DNA from: Mariniflexile jejuense
Lineage (GTDB): Bacteria; Bacteroidota; Bacteroidia; Flavobacteriales; Flavobacteriaceae
Length of the DNA: 64,000 nt
NCBI RefSeq assembly: GCF_042675665.1
Contig: NZ_JBHTJI010000042.1
Coordinates: forward strand, 372,001 to 436,000
Direction of reading: 5' to 3'
Shown here: in pieces, positions 7,344-16,185 of the stretch
Layout: the number at the start of each line of letters is the position of its first letter
Position numbering within the stretch: the first letter of the stretch is position 1
The notes under the pieces: model-generated
Told to the model about the DNA's origin: nothing
Databases searched by the model: none
What the model saw: the letters and a program-made list of their open reading frames with translations, nothing else
Translations under genes and position numbers: made by a program

Positions 7344-8441
7344 TTATAACTTCAATTCGTCAATATCATTCCAATGTACTTTTTGTTTGATAGTACCTTT
7401 ATCTAATTCTAAAATTCCAGGATTAGAACGAACTATTGTTTTTAGTGCTTTTTCATCACACAAGTAAAAGTCGAAATTTAATTGATATTGTTTCTTTGTT
7501 TTTTGTTTTACATCTTCAGCAGAAGCTGTTAAACCAATTACTTTATAGCCTTTTTTTAATGCCGCATCAGACATGGTTTTTAATTTCTTTGCGCCTTCTT
7601 TTTCCATTGTTTCTAAATTGTATGCTACAACAATAATTAGGTTTTCTTCTGAAAGAAATTGTTGCGTTAAATCATCACCATCAGAACTTTCTATAGAAAA
7701 ATCGACTACTGGTGGTTTATAACCTTCATCTATAACTTTGGTATCAACACTTACAAAATCGCCTGCAACATCAGGATACGAACCATTGGTGGTAATTATT
7801 TTTTCTTCACCATTAACTTTAAATTTCCAATAATATTCAACAACTGGTTTTGCTGCATTTTCTGGAATAGACATGCCTTCTAAAATGTTATTTCCTATTT
7901 TATAAGCCCTAAAATCTACCACTGGTAAATGCATAAGTACATGATAGGCTAACCAAAAACTAAAAATAAAACTTAAAAGTGCTAAAATGGTGGTTTGCAA
8001 ATTACTGAATACTGGCTTTATGTGTTTTACACCTACAAATAATATGAGGATTAAAACTAGCAATACAACATCTTTTGTAAAACTTTCCCATGGTGTTAGT
8101 TTTAATGCATCTCCAAAACAGCCGCAATCTTTAACTTTATCGAAATATGCTGAATAGAATGTTAAGAATGTGAAAAACACAATCATAGCCAACAAGCTCC
8201 AAACAGTAAATTTTGGTTTGTAACCAATAATTAAGAATACACCCAAAACCACTTCAAAAACAACTACTAATACAGAAATTATTAAAGCATAAGGTTCTAA
8301 AAAGGGTATATTTAAAACATCTGGACTAAAGTATTCTTGTAATTTATACGAAAACCCAAGTGGATCGTTTAGCTTTATTAATCCGGAAATAATGAATAAA
8401 ATACCTACTAAAATTCTTGATATACTTACTAATATTTTCAT
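7344..8441 (-). CDS. BT_3928-like DoxX membrane protein with C-terminal thioredoxin-like domain
   Basis: This 365-residue protein has an N-terminal DoxX/MauE-like four-helix membrane domain (about 7-24, 50-72, 80-98, 124-140). A loop carries the motif DCGCFGDAL (Cys106, Cys108), which resembles redox-active pairs in MauE/VKOR-like proteins. A fifth helix lies at about 150-168. Residues about 180-365 are soluble, and the last 120 have the strand-helix pattern of a thioredoxin-like fold without a CxxC. It is widespread in Bacteroidota, usually beside DUF1599, as here (one base between genes). A role in envelope redox chemistry is inferred. Confidence 0.82.
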   Translation of the reverse strand: MKILVSISRILVGILFIISGLIKLNDPLGFSYKLQEYFSPDVLNIPFLEPYALIISVLVVVFEVVLGVFLIIGYKPKFTVWSLLAMIVFFTFLTFYSAYFDKVKDCGCFGDALKLTPWESFTKDVVLLVLILILFVGVKHIKPVFSNLQTTILALLSFIFSFWLAYHVLMHLPVVDFRAYKIGNNILEGMSIPENAAKPVVEYYWKFKVNGEEKIITTNGSYPDVAGDFVSVDTKVIDEGYKPPVVDFSIESSDGDDLTQQFLSEENLIIVVAYNLETMEKEGAKKLKTMSDAALKKGYKVIGLTASAEDVKQKTKKQYQLNFDFYLCDEKALKTIVRSNPGILELDKGTIKQKVHWNDIDELKL

Positions 8442-8442
8442 C

Positions 8443-8979
8443 TTATTTACTTAAATGTATCATTGCAAAAACTGCATAGTTAATCATGTCTTGATAATTG
8501 GCATCAATTCCTTCACTTACTAGCGTTTTGCCTTTATTGTCTTCAATTTGTTTTACGCGCAATAGTTTTTGTAAAATCAAATCGGTTAAACTACTTACAC
8601 GCATATCGCGCCATGCTTCGCCATAATCGTGGTTTTTATCTTCCATCAATTTTTTGGTAATAGCTACATGTTTTTCGTATAATTTGGTAGCTTCATCATT
8701 AGATAAGTCTGGTTGTTCAACAACACCTTTTTCCAATTGAATTAACGCCATAATACTATAATTTATAATGCCAATAAACTCACTTTCTTCACCTTCATTT
8801 ACTTTTCTAACAGCGTTTTGTTGTAATCCGCGAATGCGTTGTGCCTTAATAAAAATTTGGTCGGTAAGCGATGGTAAGCGTAAAATGCGCCATGCACAAC
8901 CGTAATCGGACATTTTTTTTATGAATAAACTTTTACAGGTAGCTATAACGGCATCGTATTGTTTGGAGGTATCTTGCAT
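8443..8979 (-). CDS. DUF1599 domain protein
   Basis: A 178-residue protein made of two similar halves. DYGCAWRILRLPSLTDQI (from about residue 25) recurs as DYGEAWRDMRVSSLTDLI about 95 residues later. The family has been linked to nucleotide metabolism or modification, but no activity can be read from the sequence. I chose the ATG at 8979 (MQDTSKQYDAVIA), which matches the family start. A longer frame can begin at a TTG at 9021, but that lies inside a heptamer repeat and is poorly supported. It opens the run with the DoxX protein. Confidence 0.82.
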   Translation of the reverse strand: MQDTSKQYDAVIATCKSLFIKKMSDYGCAWRILRLPSLTDQIFIKAQRIRGLQQNAVRKVNEGEESEFIGIINYSIMALIQLEKGVVEQPDLSNDEATKLYEKHVAITKKLMEDKNHDYGEAWRDMRVSSLTDLILQKLLRVKQIEDNKGKTLVSEGIDANYQDMINYAVFAMIHLSK

Positions 8980-9015
8980 GAAAACTGGTAATTTTGTGTA
9001 AATTTCGCTTAAATT

Positions 9016-9043
9016 GTTCAAAGTTCAAAGTTCAAAGTTCAAA
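9016..9043. repeat. Heptamer tandem repeat, 4 units of GTTCAAA
   Basis: Four perfect GTTCAAA units lie immediately upstream of the DUF1599 gene. On the minus strand the repeat supplies a TTG and, two codons before it, a TGA, so it bounds the longest possible reading frame. Confidence 0.9.
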
Positions 9044-9178
9044 TGTTTTTCAAAGTTACCACCAATACACAAATAATTGTTTTTATAACTCAAAATTGAC
9101 TTTGAATAACTAATTTTGAAATGTTTATTCTTTATTAAAGAAACAAAAAATATTTAGTGTATTAGTGGTTAAAAAATT

Positions 9179-10003
9179 ATGACTATAAACTGCAAAGGCA
9201 ACCTCATCAATTTATCATCACCCAAAGTAATGGGTATTTTAAACATTACTCCTGATTCTTTTTTTGATGGTGGTAAACATAAAAATGACGCTTCTATTTT
9301 AAAACATGTTGAATTAATGCTTAATGAAGGTGCTACTTTCATTGATATTGGAGCTTATAGTTCAAGACCAAATGCAGAGCATGTTTCGGAAGCTGAAGAA
9401 TTGCAACGCATTTTACCTATTGTAAGTTTGATTTTAAAAGCATTTCCTGAAACATTAATATCTATTGACACCTTTAGAAGCAACGTTGCAAAACAAACCA
9501 TTGAAGCTGGCGCAGCTTTAATTAATGATATTTCAGCAGGAAAACTAGATGAAAACATGCTACCAACCATTGCCAATTTGCAAGTACCTTATATAATGAT
9601 GCACATGAAAGGCACGCCACAAACCATGCAGCAACGCACTGATTATAAAAACATTACAAAAGATATTCTACTATATTTCTCTGAAAGAATTGCCTCTGCA
9701 AAAGCTTTAGGTATTATTGATACAATTATAGATCCTGGTTTTGGTTTTGCTAAAACGTTGGAACAAAATTATGAATTATTAAATCATTTGGAATTATTTA
9801 AAATGATTGAAAAACCTCTTTTAGTTGGTGTTTCAAGAAAGTCTATGATTTATAAAAAACTTGAAACTACAGCCAACAACGCTTTAAATGGCACAACCGT
9901 TTTAAACACTGTTGCGTTACAAAAAGGCGCTTCTATTTTACGAGTACACGATGTAAAAGAAGCTATGGAAACCATCACATTAGTAGAATCGTTAAAAGCT
10001 TAA
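9179..10003 (+). CDS. folP: Dihydropteroate synthase
   Basis: FolP condenses 6-hydroxymethyl-7,8-dihydropterin diphosphate with p-aminobenzoate in folate synthesis and is the sulfonamide target. The 274-residue protein has all family blocks: VMGILNITPDSFFDGG (about 18-32, metal/diphosphate loop), GATFIDIGAYSSRP (about 52-65), ISIDTFRS, INDISAG, DPGFGFAKT and VGVSRKSMI (near 220). It starts the plus-strand run folP-lipoprotein-cdaA-DUF3667 and is divergent from the DUF1599 gene; the next gene begins two bases after its stop. Confidence 0.96.
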   Translation: MTINCKGNLINLSSPKVMGILNITPDSFFDGGKHKNDASILKHVELMLNEGATFIDIGAYSSRPNAEHVSEAEELQRILPIVSLILKAFPETLISIDTFRSNVAKQTIEAGAALINDISAGKLDENMLPTIANLQVPYIMMHMKGTPQTMQQRTDYKNITKDILLYFSERIASAKALGIIDTIIDPGFGFAKTLEQNYELLNHLELFKMIEKPLLVGVSRKSMIYKKLETTANNALNGTTVLNTVALQKGASILRVHDVKEAMETITLVESLKA

Positions 10004-10005
10004 CA

Positions 10006-10668
10006 ATGAAATTTATATCATTATTACTGGTATCATTATTTATTTTTTCCTGCGGAACGGATAAAGTTATTCAGCTTCCTGAAATTAGTCATTCCGATAT
10101 TTCAGAAATTAATGATGTTTCTGCTGCCTATTTATTTTATGATGAAACCCAACCTGATAGTTTAGAACTTAATAGAAAAAACTTAATTAGCACCACAAAT
10201 TGGCTTGTTAATGTTGATAAACGTTTAACCTTAAAACAAGCTATTCCTAAAATAAAATTTCTTCAAGACAAAAAGCGTAATGCCGAAATGCATAAAAATG
10301 AAAATGCTAAAAATTATTTTACTTGTAATGATTTAAGTAGAAAAAATTTAGGATTTATTGAGTTTACAAATATTTTTTATCATCAAAACAAAAATCCTTT
10401 ACTACGCACAGAAGGTAAACTTTTAAAAATAAATTTTTTTAGCATAAATGATATTTCCATAACCACTCCTTATGAAACTATTTCAAAGTTAAATAAAGCT
10501 AATTTTATAACTGTTTTAAAAAAAGCTACAAATAAAACTGAAAAAACATTAATATGTTGTTTCAAAGAACATCTAACTTTTCAAGATTACATAACATTAA
10601 AATCATTGCTTTTAAATTCAAATTTAAAGAATGTTCTAATAGCTAAAGATGAATTCATTTTTAATTAA
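10006..10668 (+). CDS. Predicted lipoprotein of unknown function
   Basis: I do not recognise this 220-residue protein. It starts with a lipoprotein signal peptide (hydrophobic 4-15, lipobox FIFSC with Cys16). The mature part is rich in Lys, Asn and Ile, has no further membrane segment, and contains one CNDLS segment and one ICCF segment. It sits two bases after folP and 36 bp before cdaA, a position often occupied in flavobacteria by a small hypothetical gene. Attachment to the cell envelope is inferred from the lipobox. Confidence 0.75.
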   Translation: MKFISLLLVSLFIFSCGTDKVIQLPEISHSDISEINDVSAAYLFYDETQPDSLELNRKNLISTTNWLVNVDKRLTLKQAIPKIKFLQDKKRNAEMHKNENAKNYFTCNDLSRKNLGFIEFTNIFYHQNKNPLLRTEGKLLKINFFSINDISITTPYETISKLNKANFITVLKKATNKTEKTLICCFKEHLTFQDYITLKSLLLNSNLKNVLIAKDEFIFN

Positions 10669-10704
10669 CCATATTTTACTAAATTTACCAAAACCCATGT
10701 TACC

Positions 10705-11490
10705 TTGGAAATTTTTAATGACCTTTTAAAATTCTCAGTAGTTGATGTTATAGATGTTATTCTTGTAGCACTCCTACTCTACTACATTTATAAACTTGTA
10801 AAAGGCACTGTTGCCATTAACATTTTTATTGGCATCATTATTATTTATTTGGTTTGGCAACTTACCAATTTTTTAAACATGGAATTGCTTTCAGGCATTT
10901 TTGGTGGGTTTATGAAAGTAGGGATTATTGCTTTAATAGTCGTTTTTCAACCAGAAATCAGGAAGTTTTTACTCATGGTTGGTTCAACCAATTTTAGTAA
11001 ACGCGGTAAACTTTTCAAACAATTTAAATTTTTAAAAACCGAAACTACTGATGAAACCAATGTAGATGCCATTTTATCGGCGTGTATAAAAATGGGAAAT
11101 ACAAAAACGGGCGCTTTAATTGTTTTGGAGCGTAACAATAACTTAGATTTTTTAAGTACTACGGGTGATGAAATGAATATAAAAGTAACCCAACCCATTA
11201 TTGAAAGTATCTTTTTTAAAAATAGTCCGTTGCACGATGGTGCTATTATTGTAAGCAATAATATAGTTAAAGCAACACGCGTAATTTTACCTGTAAACAA
11301 CGAAAAAACCATACCAAAACGTTTTGGTTTACGCCATAGAGCCGCTATTGGTGTTACTGAAAAAACAGATTCTTTAGCTTTGGTTGTTAGTGAAGAAACA
11401 GGCCATATATCATATTTTAAAGATGGTGAATTTGTTGTTTTTGACGATGTTACGCAATTAAATTTGATGATCAAAAAAGATTTAGCATAA
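10705..11490 (+). CDS. cdaA: Diadenylate cyclase (CdaA type)
   Basis: CdaA makes the second messenger c-di-AMP from two ATP at the membrane. The 261-residue protein has three helices at about 14-31, 36-54 and 67-83, followed by the DisA_N/DAC catalytic domain. Its signatures DGA (178-180, in LHDGAII) and RHR (210-212, in GLRHRAAIG) are intact. No ATG fits: the frame opens with TTG at 10705 (MEIFNDLLKFSVVDVID), which matches the family's N terminus, while the ATG at 10697 is out of frame. The folP-cdaA order is common in Bacteroidota. The downstream DUF3667 start is one base after this stop. Confidence 0.93.
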   Translation: MEIFNDLLKFSVVDVIDVILVALLLYYIYKLVKGTVAINIFIGIIIIYLVWQLTNFLNMELLSGIFGGFMKVGIIALIVVFQPEIRKFLLMVGSTNFSKRGKLFKQFKFLKTETTDETNVDAILSACIKMGNTKTGALIVLERNNNLDFLSTTGDEMNIKVTQPIIESIFFKNSPLHDGAIIVSNNIVKATRVILPVNNEKTIPKRFGLRHRAAIGVTEKTDSLALVVSEETGHISYFKDGEFVVFDDVTQLNLMIKKDLA

Positions 11491-11491
11491 T

Positions 11492-12274
11492 ATGACTTGC
11501 AAAAATTGTAGTACTGATTTGGTTTCTGAAAGCGACTATTGTTACAGTTGCGGCGGAAAAGTAATTAGAAACCGACTAACTGTTAAAAACCTTTTTGAAT
11601 ACTTTACGGAAACGTATTTTAACTACGATAATAAATTTCTTCAAACCATAGTATCGCTTTTTAAAAAACCCGAAGAGGTTGTAGACACTTACGTGAATGG
11701 TACTCGTAAAAAATATATTGACCCTATAAGTTTTCTTGCTATTTCTTTCACCCTTTCTGGTATATATTTATTCTTTTTTCAGGATAAAATGCAGGAAGTC
11801 ATGTCGTTTTCAAACTTCAACACCTACCAACAACAAGAAAAACTTAACCAAGCTATTTTTAACTTAACGTTTGAATATAATTCGTTTCTCTATCTAATTA
11901 TAATACCAGCATTGGCTGTAATTTCGTGGATTGTATTTTTAGATAAAAAATACAACTTTACAGAACATGTTATTATTTACTTATATAGCATGTCTTTCAC
12001 ATCAATAGTTTCAAGTTTATTATCTATACTTTCGTTATTGTTATTTCCAAAAAACTATATGGTTTCAATTACTGTAACGTTTTTATTTATGTTTGGGTTT
12101 CATTTTATGCTTTTAAAACGCCTTTTTGCCTTAACAATAAAACAATTAGCCATTAAAACGCTATTGTTTTTACCACTATTTTTTGTTTTTTACTTAGCAA
12201 GTTCAATAGCAATAATATTGCTAGTTATACTTACTGGAGATATTTCTTTTAAAGATTTAATTCCTCAAAAATAA
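11492..12274 (+). CDS. DUF3667 membrane protein with zinc ribbon
   Basis: This 260-residue protein starts with a four-cysteine zinc ribbon (Cys3, Cys6, Cys17, Cys20). An amphipathic region follows (TVKNLFEYFTETYFNYDNKF), with a conserved RKKYIDPISFLAISF segment, then four or five helices (about 88-104, 130-150, 165-185, 190-208, 222-245). This is the layout of DUF3667 in Bacteroidota. Its function is unknown. One base separates it from cdaA, suggesting co-transcription with the c-di-AMP synthase. It converges with the ABC exporter on the other strand. Confidence 0.82.
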   Translation: MTCKNCSTDLVSESDYCYSCGGKVIRNRLTVKNLFEYFTETYFNYDNKFLQTIVSLFKKPEEVVDTYVNGTRKKYIDPISFLAISFTLSGIYLFFFQDKMQEVMSFSNFNTYQQQEKLNQAIFNLTFEYNSFLYLIIIPALAVISWIVFLDKKYNFTEHVIIYLYSMSFTSIVSSLLSILSLLLFPKNYMVSITVTFLFMFGFHFMLLKRLFALTIKQLAIKTLLFLPLFFVFYLASSIAIILLVILTGDISFKDLIPQK

Positions 12275-12280
12275 AATCTA

Positions 12281-14050
12281 CTAAATAGTTTCTTCTTTTA
12301 AAAACTGTACTTCATACAAGTTTTTATAATAGCCGTTTTCTTTTTTAAGAAGTTGTGCATGTGTACCTTCTTCTACAATTTTACCGGCATCCATAACAAT
12401 GATTTTATCTGCTTTTTTAACGGTTGCAAGTCTATGTGCAATAACAATAGATGTTCTACCATTTGTCATTTTATCAGTTGCATTTTGAATAAGTTGTTCA
12501 GAATGTGAATCGACAGAAGATGTTGCTTCATCCAAAACCAAAATACTTGGGTTTGTTACATAAGCGCGTAAAAACGAAATAAGTTGACGCTGACCAGAAG
12601 ACAACATAACACCACGTTCCTTCACATTATAATGATAGCCTTCTGGTAAACTCATTATAAAATTATGAACACCAATGTCTTTAGCAGCAGTTTCTACTTG
12701 CGCTTCAGTTATATCTGGATTATTAAGCGTGATGTTGTTTAAAATAGTATCGGCAAATAAAAATACATCTTGTAAAACCACAGCAATTTGAGTGCGTAAA
12801 GATGCTAATGTAACTTGCTTAATATCCATCCCATCAATAGAAATAACACCATCTTTTATTTCATAAAAACGGTTTAACAAATTGATAATAGTCGATTTTC
12901 CTGCACCAGTAGCTCCAACAATAGCAACAGTTTCCCCTGGTTTTACATCAAACGAAATGCCTTTTAAAACAGGTTCATCTTCAACATAATTAAAAAACAC
13001 GTTATTAAAGTTGATATTTCCTTTAAAATTTTCTGCAATATGTGTTCCAGTATCATCAATTTGCGAAGTTGTATCTAAAATTTTAAACACACGGTTTGCT
13101 GCAACCATACCCATTTGCAACGTATTAAAATTATCAGCCATTTGACGTAACGGACGAAATAACATAGGTATAAACATTACAAACGCAATTAAATCTCCTT
13201 GCGAAACTTCTGTGCCTTTTAAAACAATGTTTAAACCACCATACCAAGCTACTAAACCAATACTTATAGATGACACCAAATCTGCTAAAGGAAAGAAAAT
13301 AGAGTTATACCAAACTGTTTTTAACCATGCTTTTTTATGACGTTCATTAATTACTGTAAAGTTTTTATAATCAATAGCCTCACGCGTAAACAACTGCAAA
13401 ATTTTCATACCTGTTATACGCTCTTGCACATACGAATTTAAATTAGAAACTTCATTTCTAACCTCTTCAAAAGTGACTTTCATGTATTTCTGAAAAATTC
13501 TGGTAGCATACATTAACAATGGTAGCATGATGAAAACAATTAAGCTCAATCGCCAATTAATATAAATCATTACACCAAAAACAACCACCATAGCCAGTAA
13601 ATCTCTAAAAATGGTGAATAAGCCTTGTCCAAAAATATCGGCAATACGTTCCATATCGGTTACTGCTCTGGTAATTAGCACACCAACCGACGATGTATCA
13701 TAATACTTCATTTTAAAACTCAGCAAATGGTTAAAAAGTTTTACACGCACATCTTTCACCAAATTTTGCCCTAACCAAGCCGCATAATAAATAAATGCCA
13801 ACTGAAAAATGGTTTGCAAAATTAGAACCACAAACATAATTACTACATAAAACAAAAAGCTTTTAGGTTGTTTAACTGCAATACTATTATCAATGGCGTA
13901 TTTGGTAATGTAAGGCGTTGCAGTAGTTAAAATAGCCAGTAAAACAACCAAAACCAGTAAACCAAAAAAGATACCTTTATAGGGTTTTATGTATTGAAAC
14001 AGGCGTTTAAATAATGTGAAATCGAAAATATTTTCCTTCTCTTTAGTCAT
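12281..14050 (-). CDS. ABC exporter, fused permease and ATPase (MsbA/LmrA-like)
   Basis: A 589-residue half-transporter with an ABC type-1 membrane domain (six helices between about 28 and 310) fused to an ATPase. Walker A is GATGAGKS (379-386), the signature is LSSGQ (483-487), Walker B is ILVLDE (503-508), and an IAHR H-loop is near 538. It would work as a homodimer exporting a lipid, drug or peptide; the substrate is not evident. The coupling-helix region has no substrate-specific domain, such as a peptidase. Its ATG overlaps the truA stop (TAATG). Confidence 0.93.
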   Translation of the reverse strand: MTKEKENIFDFTLFKRLFQYIKPYKGIFFGLLVLVVLLAILTTATPYITKYAIDNSIAVKQPKSFLFYVVIMFVVLILQTIFQLAFIYYAAWLGQNLVKDVRVKLFNHLLSFKMKYYDTSSVGVLITRAVTDMERIADIFGQGLFTIFRDLLAMVVVFGVMIYINWRLSLIVFIMLPLLMYATRIFQKYMKVTFEEVRNEVSNLNSYVQERITGMKILQLFTREAIDYKNFTVINERHKKAWLKTVWYNSIFFPLADLVSSISIGLVAWYGGLNIVLKGTEVSQGDLIAFVMFIPMLFRPLRQMADNFNTLQMGMVAANRVFKILDTTSQIDDTGTHIAENFKGNINFNNVFFNYVEDEPVLKGISFDVKPGETVAIVGATGAGKSTIINLLNRFYEIKDGVISIDGMDIKQVTLASLRTQIAVVLQDVFLFADTILNNITLNNPDITEAQVETAAKDIGVHNFIMSLPEGYHYNVKERGVMLSSGQRQLISFLRAYVTNPSILVLDEATSSVDSHSEQLIQNATDKMTNGRTSIVIAHRLATVKKADKIIVMDAGKIVEEGTHAQLLKKENGYYKNLYEVQFLKEETI

Positions 14051-14835
14051 TATAATTTTATATTGTTGGGGTATTCTACTTGAGTTAAATAAAGTGCATG
14101 TGCTGGTACCGAAAAACCAGCTTCACTTCTGTTTTTAGAATTTATAATAGTATGCAAATCATCAACCTCCAATTTACCTAAACCTATTTGAACCATTGTA
14201 CCAACAATAGCACGAACCATATTTCTTAAAAATCTGTCTGCTTTAATTACAAAATGAAGCTCGTCATTTTCAAAAAACCACTCGGCTTTCATAAGGTTGC
14301 AATTAAAGGTTTTAACATCGGTATTTACTTTTGAAAAACATTGAAAATCGGTGTACTGAAACAATATTTTTGAAGCTTCTTGCATTTTTTTTATATCTAA
14401 ATCCTGCTTCACAAAATATGCATTATCAAAATTAAATACATTTTTTTTAAGCGCAATGCGATACAAATACGTTCTACTTAAAGCATCAAAACGTGCATGT
14501 GCTGTATCTTTAACTTTAAAAATGGCATCAATGGCAATATCTTTTGGTAAAAACGAATTTAATTTATAGGTTAAATTAACTTCATCAAAAACAACATCGG
14601 TATCAAAATGCGCAAACATTTGTTTAGCATGAACACCTGTATCGGTTCTGCCAGCACCCATAATAGATACTGTTTCTTTTAATAGTACCGACAAACCTTT
14701 TTCAATAACTTCTTGTACCGATATAGCTTTGGGCTGGTTTTGCCACCCATGATATGCACTACCATTATAAGAAAGTTCTATAAAATATCGCAATTTGTTT
14801 TTATACTTTTGTTGAAATAGCAAAGATAAACACAT
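14050..14835 (-). CDS. truA: tRNA pseudouridine(38-40) synthase TruA
   Basis: TruA isomerises uridines at positions 38-40 of the tRNA anticodon stem. The motif AGRTDTGVHA holds the catalytic Asp (residue 65 from the upstream start), and YHGWQ and the C-terminal FLRNMVRAIVGT are typical. Two starts are possible. ATG at 14835 adds MCLSLLFQQKYKNK, while TTG at 14793 gives RYFIELSYNG right after Met, which matches the family better. I kept the ATG because it is the only canonical start. It overlaps the ABC exporter start by one base and is divergent from the phosphodiesterase gene. Confidence 0.93.
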   Translation of the reverse strand: MCLSLLFQQKYKNKLRYFIELSYNGSAYHGWQNQPKAISVQEVIEKGLSVLLKETVSIMGAGRTDTGVHAKQMFAHFDTDVVFDEVNLTYKLNSFLPKDIAIDAIFKVKDTAHARFDALSRTYLYRIALKKNVFNFDNAYFVKQDLDIKKMQEASKILFQYTDFQCFSKVNTDVKTFNCNLMKAEWFFENDELHFVIKADRFLRNMVRAIVGTMVQIGLGKLEVDDLHTIINSKNRSEAGFSVPAHALYLTQVEYPNNIKL

Positions 14836-14867
14836 TTACGATTTTAGATTTACGATTAACATTTTAT

Positions 14868-15365
14868 ATGACAAAAATATTACTCCTTTCTGATACACAC
14901 GGTTATATAGACAATGACATTCTTAAATATGTAAAACAAGCCGATGAAGTTTGGCATGCGGGGGATATAGGCGATTTAAGTGTTACCGATGCTATAAAAA
15001 GCCTAAAACCATTGCGAGCTGTTTATGGTAATATTGATGATGCAAAAATACGTGGTGAATTTCCTGAAAACAATAGGTTTATTTGTGAAGATGTTTCTGT
15101 TTGGATAACCCACATTGGTGGTTACCCAAATGCGTATAACATGCTTGTTCGTGAAGAAATTAAGCGCAATCCGCCAAAACTTTTTATTTGTGGGCATTCG
15201 CATATTTTAAAAGTGATGCCCGACAAAAATTTGAATTTACTACATATGAACCCTGGTGCTGTTGGTAAACATGGTTTTCATAAGGTTAGAACCATGCTTC
15301 GTTTTACTATTGATGGTTCAAAAATTGATAATTTAGAGGTTATTGAGTTTGAAAAACGCCATTGA
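14868..15365 (+). CDS. YfcE/MJ0936-type metallophosphodiesterase
   Basis: This 165-residue calcineurin-like phosphoesterase has metal-ligand motifs in order: LLSDTHGY (Asp8, His10), HAGDIGD, YGNIDD and CGHSH, plus a late NPGAVG. This matches the short YfcE/MJ0936 group, which hydrolyses phosphodiesters in vitro; the physiological substrate is unknown. It is divergent from truA with a 32-bp gap and followed by a structured repeat and a terminator. Confidence 0.9.
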   Translation: MTKILLLSDTHGYIDNDILKYVKQADEVWHAGDIGDLSVTDAIKSLKPLRAVYGNIDDAKIRGEFPENNRFICEDVSVWITHIGGYPNAYNMLVREEIKRNPPKLFICGHSHILKVMPDKNLNLLHMNPGAVGKHGFHKVRTMLRFTIDGSKIDNLEVIEFEKRH

Positions 15366-15407
15366 TACCATCATTTTTTAAAAACTAATTTTTATTGTTT
15401 ATTAATT

Positions 15408-15512
15408 TGCGTTAGGGATAGAAGTGAAAAGCCCACAGCGAGGTACGAGCGAGGACTTGTAACGTATAGCCCGACCCTTATCCTGAACTTATTTCAGGAT
15501 AAGGGTAACGCC
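15408..15512 (+). repeat. Structured dispersed repeat, copy 2 (Flavo-1-like)
   Basis: It opens GCGTTAGGGATAG and closes with CGACCC, a 12-bp hairpin CCCTTATCCTGA/TCAGGATAAGGG and TAACGCC. The outer helix GCGTTA/TAACGC is kept. Compared with copies 1 and 3, the hairpin next to CGACCC is enlarged, and the first hairpin arm is replaced by a different sequence (GTGAAAAGCCC...). It lies 43 bp after the phosphodiesterase stop. Confidence 0.7.
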
Positions 15513-15520
15513 AAAATAAA

Positions 15521-15549
15521 AAACCCAAAGCTTTCACTTTGGGTTTTTA
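15521..15549. terminator. Bidirectional terminator
   Basis: A 10-bp stem AAACCCAAAG/CTTTGGGTTT with a 6-nt loop ends in T5 on the plus strand and has A-rich flanks for the minus strand. It can serve the phosphodiesterase gene and the converging DUF4293 gene. Confidence 0.8.
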
Positions 15550-15578
15550 ACGCACTAATACTACTAAGATATTAGGTT

Positions 15579-15989
15579 TTATCGCAATCGATCTACAGAT
15601 TTTACGAGATCTTCATCCTTCTTGATGGCCTTATTGGCAAGGGCCAAAAATACGATAGAAACAATAGGAAGAAGCATCCCAATACCTTTCTCAGAAACCG
15701 CCGTTTCTCCAGATATATTTAGAGATTGATACACAAAAAATCCTAGTAAAATAAAGTTTAATATCATGTTTAGTCGCCCCAACATAAATTGAGACTTCCT
15801 GTTTTTATACTTAAATATTGATACTATTGATAACATGGCAGATGCTAAAAAAAGCCCCAAAAACAACATATTATCTTTAGCATACACTACAACATCATTA
15901 TTTGTTACCCATAAATGTAGCACAAAAATTAACCCCGCAGATGCGATGGCTGCTAGTAAAAGGTAAACCGTTTGGATGCGTTGTAACAT
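15579..15989 (-). CDS. DUF4293 membrane protein
   Basis: A 136-residue protein opens MLQRIQTVYLLLAAIA, the standard start of DUF4293. Four hydrophobic helices lie at about 7-25, 38-55, 70-88 and 100-118. The function is unknown; the family is confined to Bacteroidota and often lies beside rho, as here. I use the ATG at 15989; the frame extends 35 codons further upstream but that part reads as intergenic sequence. It is divergent from rho. Confidence 0.82.
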   Translation of the reverse strand: MLQRIQTVYLLLAAIASAGLIFVLHLWVTNNDVVVYAKDNMLFLGLFLASAMLSIVSIFKYKNRKSQFMLGRLNMILNFILLGFFVYQSLNISGETAVSEKGIGMLLPIVSIVFLALANKAIKKDEDLVKSVDRLR

Positions 15990-16185
15990 ATATTTGTAAA
16001 ATACTTGAACGCAAAAATAATAGTTTCTTTTAAAAAATAAGCGTAAAAAATTAAAATAAAGTTGTATAATTGCATTATAATTCTCAACACCCACAAGTAG
16101 AGGTTGTTAATTCTTCAGAATAAAAATTCATTTTTTTTCAGAACAACTCAAATTATATTCAAAACACATATTCAAATAAACATTT

